Assembly (NCBI GenBank): GCA_002422945.1
Contig: DITW01000063.1
Location: 1-48,706 of the forward strand
DNA from: Sphingomonadales bacterium UBA6174
Lineage (GTDB): Bacteria > Pseudomonadota > Alphaproteobacteria > Sphingomonadales > Sphingomonadaceae
Direction of reading: 5' to 3'
DNA length: 48,706 nt
Shown in pieces: positions 43,052 to 48,706 of the stretch (position 1 is the stretch's first letter; each line of letters opens with the position of its first letter). A program made the translations under genes and the position numbers. The notes under the pieces are model-generated. The model saw nothing but the letters and a program-made list of their open reading frames with translations, did not search any database and was not told the DNA's origin.

Positions 43052-43725
43052 GCGAACTTTTCATCTCGGCCTTGATCACCTTTTTCGTGGTGATCGATCC
43101 GCCGGGATGCATCCCGATCTATGCCGGGTTGACGCGCGGCGCGACGCTGGAACAACGCCGGTCGATGGCCATTCGCGCGATATTGATCGCGACGTCGATC
43201 TTGCTGGTCTTTGCGGTGTTCGGTGAAAAACTGCTGCTTGCCCTTGGCGTCGGGCTGGATGCGTTTCGCATTGCGGGCGGGATCATGTTGTTCTTGATCG
43301 CGCTCGAAATGGTGTTTGAAAAACGCACCCAACGCCGCGAAAATCGCGTGCGCGGCATGATCGAAACCCCGGAAATCGAGGATGTGTCGGTCTTTCCGAT
43401 GGCCATCCCGATGATCGCTGGTCCCGGTGCCATTGCGTCCGCGATGCTGTTGATGGCGCGCAGCAACGGCATGGCGGAATCCTTGGTCGTGCTGGGCGCT
43501 ATGCTGTTGGTGCTGGCGAGCCTGCTACTCGGCCTGTTGCTGTCAGGCCCGCTGATGCGGCTGCTGGGTGACAAGGTCGAAGGCGTGATCACGCGCATTC
43601 TCGGCGTCGTGCTGGCGGCGCTGGCGGCGCAATATGTGCTGGACGGCATCCGTGCGAGCTTCTGGCCGGATCGGACCTATGCCCTGCAAGGGCTGGTCGA
43701 TGCGCTATCACTCGGTTATGCGTGA
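43048..43725 (+). CDS. MarC-family integral membrane protein
   Basis: A 225-residue inner-membrane protein with six predicted segments, including ALITFFVVIDPPGCIPIYAG and FRIAGGIMLFLIALEMVF, and the MarC-typical MAIPMIAGPGAIASAMLLMA. Despite the name, a role in multiple antibiotic resistance is not established. The GTG start at 43048 overlaps the folD TGA. Confidence 0.9.
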   Translation: MSELFISALITFFVVIDPPGCIPIYAGLTRGATLEQRRSMAIRAILIATSILLVFAVFGEKLLLALGVGLDAFRIAGGIMLFLIALEMVFEKRTQRRENRVRGMIETPEIEDVSVFPMAIPMIAGPGAIASAMLLMARSNGMAESLVVLGAMLLVLASLLLGLLLSGPLMRLLGDKVEGVITRILGVVLAALAAQYVLDGIRASFWPDRTYALQGLVDALSLGYA

Positions 43726-44669
43726 TCGCCATGACGCAAGCTGCAATCCAGATCCGCGGTCTGGGCAAGACCTATAACGACGGCAAACGCGCACTGGACG
43801 GGATTAATCTCGACGTGCCGCGCGGTTCGATCTTCGGGCTGCTCGGTCCGAATGGCGCGGGCAAATCGACGCTGATCAACATCCTTGCCGGGCTGGTGAA
43901 CAAGACCGAGGGCAGCGCCAGCATCTGGGGCTTCGACATTGATCAAGACCCGCGCAATGCCAAGGGGTCGATCGGCATCGTCAATCAGGAAATCCTGTTC
44001 GATCCGTTTTTCTCGCCCTTTGAAACGCTCGATAATCAGGCGGGCTATTATGGCGTGCCGAAGCATGAGCGGCGGACGATGGAATTGCTGCGCGCTGTCC
44101 ATCTGGAGGACAAGGCCCATGCCTATGCCCGTTCCTTGTCGGGCGGGATGAAACGGCGGCTGATGGTCGCCAAGGCGCTGGTCCACAATCCGCCGGTGCT
44201 GGTGCTGGATGAACCGACCGCAGGGGTCGATATTCAATTGCGCCAACAGCTGTGGGATTATGTCCGCGAACTGAACGCCGCTGGGACGACAGTGGTGCTG
44301 ACGACCCATTATCTCGAAGAAGCCGAACAATTATGCGACCGCATCGCGATCATCAATCATGGCCAGTTGATCGCCGATAAGCCGACACCTGAATTGCTGG
44401 CGATGGCGCAGGATAAATTGGTGGAAATCACCGTCGACCGCGATGTCGACCTGCTGCCGCGCTCGCCGATGTTCGACAAGGTCGAACTGCGCGACGATGG
44501 CCGGACATTGATCATCACCTATCAGAAAAATCGCGTGTCGGCGGTCGATATATTGGACGCGGTGCAGGCGCACGGCCTTGGCATTGTCGATGTATCGACC
44601 CGCGAAGCCGATCTGGAGGATATTTTCCTGCACCTGACCTCCGCCCCTGCTCCGGAGCATAGCAAATAG
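43722..44669 (+). CDS. ABC-2-type ABC transporter ATPase
   Basis: A 315-residue ATPase with Walker A LLGPNGAGKSTLINI, signature SLSGGMKRRLMVAKAL, Walker B VLVLDEPTAGVD and the switch His in TTHYLEE. About 75 extra residues at the C-terminus resemble regulatory tails of DrrA/NodI-like exporters. The partner permease that normally follows such an ATPase is missing: nadB overlaps its stop as TAGTG. The start is either the GTG at 43722, which overlaps the marC stop, or the ATG at 43731. Confidence 0.9.
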   Translation: MIAMTQAAIQIRGLGKTYNDGKRALDGINLDVPRGSIFGLLGPNGAGKSTLINILAGLVNKTEGSASIWGFDIDQDPRNAKGSIGIVNQEILFDPFFSPFETLDNQAGYYGVPKHERRTMELLRAVHLEDKAHAYARSLSGGMKRRLMVAKALVHNPPVLVLDEPTAGVDIQLRQQLWDYVRELNAAGTTVVLTTHYLEEAEQLCDRIAIINHGQLIADKPTPELLAMAQDKLVEITVDRDVDLLPRSPMFDKVELRDDGRTLIITYQKNRVSAVDILDAVQAHGLGIVDVSTREADLEDIFLHLTSAPAPEHSK

Positions 44670-46255
44670 TGACCGCCCATCATTTCGACGTCATCATCAT
44701 CGGTTCGGGTGCTGCTGGCCTGACCGCCGCGATCAACCTTGCCGACAAGTTCAAGGTCGCGGTGCTGGCCAAGGGTGCGCTTTCCGATGGATCGACCGCA
44801 TGGGCGCAAGGTGGCATCGCCGCCGTGCTGGAGCCGGGCGACACCTTCGATAGCCATATCGAAGATACGATCATCGCGGGCGCGGGGCTGAACAACCGCA
44901 AGACGGTCGAATTCGTCGTTGAAAATGCCCCTGACGCGATTGAAAAGCTCGCGGAACTGGGCGTGCCGTTCAACGCGGGCGAAAGCGAGCGCTGGCATCT
45001 GACGCGCGAGGGCGGGCATAGCCATCGCCGTATCGTGCATGTCAATGACGCGACCGGCTGGGCCGTGCAACAGGCGCTGGAAAAGGCCGCGAACGACCAT
45101 GCGAACATCACCCTGATCCCGGACATGGTGGCGATCGACCTCATCACCGGGCGGCATGGCGAAACCTATTCGGTCGCGCCCAATGTCTGGGGCGTCTATG
45201 CCGTCAGCCGGAAAACCGGGCGGGTATCGAGCTATATCGCGCGCGCGACCATCCTCGCCACCGGTGGCGCGGGCCGCACCTATCTCTATTCCACCGCGCC
45301 GCGCGGCGCGACCGGCGATGGCATCGCCATGGCATGGCGCGCGGGCGCACGGGTATCGAACATGGAGTTCAACCAGTTCCACCCGACCTGCCTCTATAAT
45401 CTCGACATCAAGAATTTCCTGATCACCGAGGCATTGCGCGGTGAAGGCGCGCATCTCAAAATTCCGACGACCGGCGAACGCTTCATGCCGCGATTCGATG
45501 AACGGGCAGAATTGGCGCCGCGCGACATCGTGGCCCGCGCGATCGACCATGAGATCAAGCGCCTTGGCCTTGATTTCGTGCATCTCGACATTTCGCACAA
45601 ACCCGCCGATTTCATCCGCGAACATTTCCCCAATATCCACGCCAAGCTGCTTGACCTTGGCATCGACATCACCCGCGATCCGATTCCGGTTGTCCCGGCC
45701 CAGCATTATACCTGTGGCGGCGTGCTGACCGATCTCAACGCCCGCACCGACCTGCCCGGCCTGTATGCCGCAGGTGAAGTCGCGCAATCGGGCCTGCATG
45801 GCGCGAACCGGCTGGCGAGCAACAGCCTGCTCGAATGCTTTGTCTTCGGTGCCGCCGCCGCGCGCGACATTGCCGCCAATTGGGATCATCTGCCGCCCGC
45901 CCCGGCGATTCGGCCATGGGATGAAAGCCGCGTATCGGACAGCGACGAAGAAGTCGTCGTCCAACAATGCTGGCGCGAAATCAGGCAGTTCATGTGGAAT
46001 TTCGTCGGCATTGTCCGCACGACCAAAAGGCTGGAACGCGCCAAGCACCGGATCGATCTGCTGCGTCGCGAAATCGCCGATTATTACGGCCATTTCCGCG
46101 TCACCCCCGATCTGATCGAATTGCGCAATCTGGTCGAAGTGGCCGATCTGATCGTGCGCTCGGCCTTGTTGCGCAAGGAAAGCCGGGGCCTGCATTACAC
46201 GCTGGATTATCCCAATATGTTGCCTAATGCCCGGGATACGGTGCTGATCCCCTAA
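44669..46255 (+). CDS. nadB: L-aspartate oxidase
   Basis: A 528-residue FAD enzyme that oxidises L-aspartate to iminoaspartate, the first step of de novo NAD synthesis. The FAD-binding start is VIIIGSGAAGLTAAINL, followed by HRRIVHVNDATGW, EFNQFHPTCLYN, FLITEALRGEGAHLKI and the NRLASNSLLECFVFGAAAA motif shared with succinate dehydrogenase flavoproteins. The GTG start at 44669 shares its first base with the preceding TAG. The partners nadA and nadC are not in the window. Confidence 0.95.
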   Translation: MTAHHFDVIIIGSGAAGLTAAINLADKFKVAVLAKGALSDGSTAWAQGGIAAVLEPGDTFDSHIEDTIIAGAGLNNRKTVEFVVENAPDAIEKLAELGVPFNAGESERWHLTREGGHSHRRIVHVNDATGWAVQQALEKAANDHANITLIPDMVAIDLITGRHGETYSVAPNVWGVYAVSRKTGRVSSYIARATILATGGAGRTYLYSTAPRGATGDGIAMAWRAGARVSNMEFNQFHPTCLYNLDIKNFLITEALRGEGAHLKIPTTGERFMPRFDERAELAPRDIVARAIDHEIKRLGLDFVHLDISHKPADFIREHFPNIHAKLLDLGIDITRDPIPVVPAQHYTCGGVLTDLNARTDLPGLYAAGEVAQSGLHGANRLASNSLLECFVFGAAAARDIAANWDHLPPAPAIRPWDESRVSDSDEEVVVQQCWREIRQFMWNFVGIVRTTKRLERAKHRIDLLRREIADYYGHFRVTPDLIELRNLVEVADLIVRSALLRKESRGLHYTLDYPNMLPNARDTVLIP

Positions 46256-46391
46256 GCTTGCCCCCCTAGCTTTTTTGGCCATATGCAAGCGACAATGGCT
46301 GTTTAATGTGGTTGTAACTTGAGTAGGCAGGGCGAAGCGGATAAACGCTTTGTCCGAACCTAACCACAATCAACACGTCCCGGGGGGATTT

Positions 46392-46517
46392 ATGGCAAAT
46401 AATGTCGAAATGAAAGCGCATGAAGGCACATATGTTGGCTTCCTGAGCATGCTGAAATGGGGCATTGCGCTTGTCGCACTCATCGCCGCCGTCGTTGTTC
46501 TCTTGATCGCGGGCTGA
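46392..46517 (+). CDS. aa3-type cytochrome c oxidase subunit IV
   Basis: A 41-residue protein from the ATG at 46392. It has a polar N-terminus (MANNVEMKAHEGTYVGFLSM) and one membrane helix (GIALVALIAAVVVLLIAG). This matches the small bacterial subunit IV of aa3-type oxidases, which packs against subunits I and III with no essential catalytic role. The other oxidase genes are not in the window. The pntAA GTG starts 8 bases after its stop, so the two are almost certainly on one transcript. Confidence 0.85.
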   Translation: MANNVEMKAHEGTYVGFLSMLKWGIALVALIAAVVVLLIAG

Positions 46518-46525
46518 ATCAGACA

Positions 46526-47650
46526 GTGAAAATCGCGATATTGAAAGAGACCGCCGCCGGCGAACGCCGCGTGGCCGGGACGCCTGAGACGGTGAAGAAG
46601 TTCAAGGCGCTGGGCGCTGACATGGTGGTAGAGACGGGCGCAGGCGCTGCGTCGTCGATTGCCGATCAGGCTTATGTCGATGCGGGTGCAACGGTCGTTG
46701 GCCGTGCGGATGCCATCAAGGGTGCAGACATTCTCCTCGGCGTGCAGGGGCCAGACCCTGTGTCGCTTGAGGGCGTGAAGGCGGGCGCGTGGATCGTCGC
46801 CGGTTTGAACCCATTTGGCGAACGTGCGCGGGTCGATGCCTATGCGGGCCTCGGCGTCGATGCGCTGGCGATGGAATTCATGCCGCGCATCACGCGCGCA
46901 CAGTCGATGGACATTCTGTCGTCCCAGTCGAATCTCGCCGGTTATAAGGCCGTGCTGGATGCGGCGGGCGCCTATGACCGCGCCTTTCCGATGATGATGA
47001 CGGCAGCAGGCACGGTGTCTGCGGCGCGTGTGTTCGTCATGGGCGTCGGCGTGGCCGGGTTGCAGGCGATTGCGACCGCGCGTCGTCTGGGCGCGCAGGT
47101 ATCGGCGACGGACGTGCGTTCCGCGACGCGCGAACAGATTGAATCGCTTGGTGCCAAGGCGATCTTCGTCGATGACGTCAAGGGCATCGAAGGCGAAGGT
47201 TCGGGCGGCTATGCCACCGAAATGTCCGATGAATACAAGGCGGCGCAGGCTGCGCTCGTATCGTCGCATATTGCCAAGCAGGACATCGTCATCACCACCG
47301 CGCTTATTCCGGGACGTCCGGCACCGCGCTTGATTTCGGACGCGCAAATCGCGTCGATGCGGCCCGGCAGCGTGATCGTCGATCTCGCGGTCGAACAGGG
47401 CGGCAATGTCGAAGGCGCGGTCGCGGGCGAGATTGTCGAACGTCATGGCGTGAAGATCGTCGGCCACAAGAATGTGCCGTCGCGGCTTGCGGCGGATGCA
47501 TCGGCCTTGTTCTCGCGCAACCTCTTCAACTTCCTTTCGGCATTCTGGGATAAGGACGCTGGTCGCCCCAATCTGCCGGATGAAGATGAAATCACCAAGG
47601 CCATCCGCCTTACGCACAATGGTCAGGTCGTCAACGAACGACTGCTGTGA
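46526..47650 (+). CDS. pntAA: NAD(P) transhydrogenase subunit alpha, NAD-binding part
   Basis: A 374-residue soluble domain I of proton-translocating transhydrogenase, which binds NAD(H). The start is GTG at 46526, giving MKIAILKETAAGERRVAGTP, the canonical N-terminus. The Rossmann loop is VMGVGVAGLQAIATARRLGA, followed by ATDVRSATREQIESLGAKAI. The alpha subunit is split from the membrane part, as in many alphaproteobacteria, where PntAA, PntAB and PntB assemble to drive NADPH formation with the proton gradient. The frame extends upstream to 46457 but runs through the oxidase subunit gene. Confidence 0.93.
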   Translation: MKIAILKETAAGERRVAGTPETVKKFKALGADMVVETGAGAASSIADQAYVDAGATVVGRADAIKGADILLGVQGPDPVSLEGVKAGAWIVAGLNPFGERARVDAYAGLGVDALAMEFMPRITRAQSMDILSSQSNLAGYKAVLDAAGAYDRAFPMMMTAAGTVSAARVFVMGVGVAGLQAIATARRLGAQVSATDVRSATREQIESLGAKAIFVDDVKGIEGEGSGGYATEMSDEYKAAQAALVSSHIAKQDIVITTALIPGRPAPRLISDAQIASMRPGSVIVDLAVEQGGNVEGAVAGEIVERHGVKIVGHKNVPSRLAADASALFSRNLFNFLSAFWDKDAGRPNLPDEDEITKAIRLTHNGQVVNERLL

Positions 47651-47729
47651 TAACGCACGGCCTGTCACATGCTTAACCGCGTGCAGCAGGACCAACGCCA
47701 GCGTTGTCGGAATCGGACAAGGGATTAAC

Positions 47730-48011
47730 ATGGATTTTATCAGCATTCTCTCCATCTTCGTGATGGCCTGCTTTGTTGGCTATTATGTCGTCTGGTCGGT
47801 TACCCCCGCCCTGCACACGCCATTGATGGCCGTCACCAATGCAATTTCGTCGGTCATCATCGTCGGCGCGTTGATCTCTTCGGCAGCAGCCGGGGTGGCC
47901 ATCGCGAAATGGCTTGGCCTGCTCGCGGTCGTGCTGGCCAGCATCAACATTTTCGGCGGCTTTGCGGTGACTGCGCGCATGCTCGCGATGTATAAGAAGA
48001 AGGAACGTTAA
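47730..48011 (+). CDS. pntAB: NAD(P) transhydrogenase subunit alpha, membrane part
   Basis: A 93-residue membrane subunit with three predicted helices: ILSIFVMACFVGYYVVWSVT, AISSVIIVGALISSAAAG and LGLLAVVLASINIFGGFAVT. TPLMAVTNAISS is the conserved segment facing the proton channel. The start is the ATG at 47730. It lies 79 bases after pntAA and 4 bases before pntB. Confidence 0.93.
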   Translation: MDFISILSIFVMACFVGYYVVWSVTPALHTPLMAVTNAISSVIIVGALISSAAAGVAIAKWLGLLAVVLASINIFGGFAVTARMLAMYKKKER

Positions 48012-48015
48012 GGCG

Positions 48016-48706
48016 ATGCACATTGCAACCGCTACGCCCGCATGGGCGATGCTCGCGTATCTTGTCGCCGGTATCTGCTTCATCCTCGCACTGCGCGGCC
48101 TGTCCTCCCCCGCTTCATCGCGCAAGGGCAATCGCTACGGCATGGCAGGCATGACGCTGGCCGTCGGCACCACGCTCATCACGCATATGAATGTCGGGAT
48201 CATCGAAATCGCCATTGCCATCGGCATCGGCGCGGTGATCGGCCTTGTCACTGCCCGTCGCATCGCGATGACGGACATGCCGCAATTGGTCGCAGCCTTC
48301 CACTCGCTTGTCGGTCTAGCCGCCGTGCTGGTGGCTGCTGCAGCCTATCTCAACCCGCAGGCCTTTGGCATTGTCGATGCAGCGGGTCAGATCTTCACCG
48401 TCAGCCGGATCGAAATGGGCCTTGGCATCGCCATCGGCGCCATCACCTTTTCCGGTTCGGTCATCGCGTTCCTCAAGCTCAATGGCAATATGTCGGGTAC
48501 GCCGATCATGCTGCCCGGTCGCCATCTGATCAACCTCGGCACGCTCGCGGCTATCATCGGCCTGATCGGCTATTTCCTGACCGATCAAAGCCCGTGGATC
48601 TTCTGGACCGTCACCGCGTTGAGCTTTGTCATCGGCTTCCTGCTGATCATCCCGATCGGCGGCGCGGATATGCCGGTCGTCGTGTCGATGCTGAACAGCT
48701 ATTCCG
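48016..48706 (+). CDS. pntB: NAD(P) transhydrogenase subunit beta (partial)
   Basis: The first 230 codons are visible and open to the right edge; no stop is seen. The ATG at 48016 follows AAGG. Multiple membrane helices are present, with MPQLVAAFHSLVGLAAVLVA and FSGSVIAFLKLNGNMSGTPI typical of the PntB membrane domain. The NADP-binding domain III lies beyond the window. Confidence 0.94.
   Translation, partial: MHIATATPAWAMLAYLVAGICFILALRGLSSPASSRKGNRYGMAGMTLAVGTTLITHMNVGIIEIAIAIGIGAVIGLVTARRIAMTDMPQLVAAFHSLVGLAAVLVAAAAYLNPQAFGIVDAAGQIFTVSRIEMGLGIAIGAITFSGSVIAFLKLNGNMSGTPIMLPGRHLINLGTLAAIIGLIGYFLTDQSPWIFWTVTALSFVIGFLLIIPIGGADMPVVVSMLNSYS

Noticed and set aside
44522..46369. 615-codon open frame on the minus strand
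   Set aside because: It is antisense to nadB, which has complete family motifs. High G/C at third codon positions opens such frames; the translation has no recognisable domain.

Overview
The window looks like ordinary chromosome from an alphaproteobacterium, most likely a sphingomonad (order Sphingomonadales). The case rests on gene content rather than on a single marker: a TorF-type porin, PhaR next to a PhaC-like hydrolase and a thiolase, a 41-residue aa3-oxidase subunit IV in front of a split pntAA/pntAB/pntB transhydrogenase, a ynbE-ydbL pair, and strong G/C bias at third codon positions. That bias produces very long antisense open frames, which I rejected. There is no prophage, transposase, CRISPR array or plasmid function.

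Layout. 1-2980: end of a surface-polysaccharide region (GT2 glycosyltransferase, flippase). 2995-6293: CBS protein, small membrane protein, tRNA-Gln(CTG), CYTH-CHAD protein, OmpA-type lipoprotein. 6614-9345: galU, then a coupled xth-ribA pair on the minus strand. 9498-12123: envelope block with a periplasmic ankyrin protein and two different L,D-transpeptidase-fold proteins. 12242-16686 (minus): ICMT-like membrane methyltransferase, then aroQ-accB-accC and a HAD-IB phosphatase. 16823-18286: ynbE-ydbL and a TorF-like porin. 18739-25279: gltX, a TPR/coiled-coil/SPOR envelope protein overlapping a dGTPase-like gene, and a CNNM/CorC protein. 25326-28294: PHA-related block (phaR, PhaC-like hydrolase, thiolase). 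28424-33171: GGDEF-EAL protein, two-component system and PepSY-like protein. 33267-39618: ABC-F ATPase, a REP-like palindromic element, EF-hand protein, argG, transaldolase-xerC, HNH protein. 39808-46255: a tight plus-strand run HIG1-like, pduO, argB, yggT, yggU, folD, marC, ABC ATPase, nadB, in which the last five junctions overlap. 46392-48706: oxidase subunit IV, pntAA, pntAB and the start of pntB, cut by the window edge.

How the genes fit together. Most are housekeeping functions: fatty-acid precursor supply (accBC), aromatic, arginine, riboflavin, NAD and folate metabolism, translation, DNA repair and chromosome resolution. A second theme is the envelope: peptidoglycan cross-link enzymes, a SPOR protein, OmpA lipoprotein, porin and polysaccharide export. 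A third is carbon/redox storage: the PHA block and the proton-translocating transhydrogenase.

I found no clearly new multi-gene defence or mobile system. The more interesting points are smaller: the phaR/PhaC-like divergent genes whose start codons overlap in one CATG; a ynbE-ydbL pair without ydbH beside it; an oxidase subunit IV gene fused in transcription context to the transhydrogenase; a Met/His-rich linker between paired EF-hands; two adjacent palindromes in the porin-gltX gap; and a chain of GTG starts overlapping upstream stop codons.
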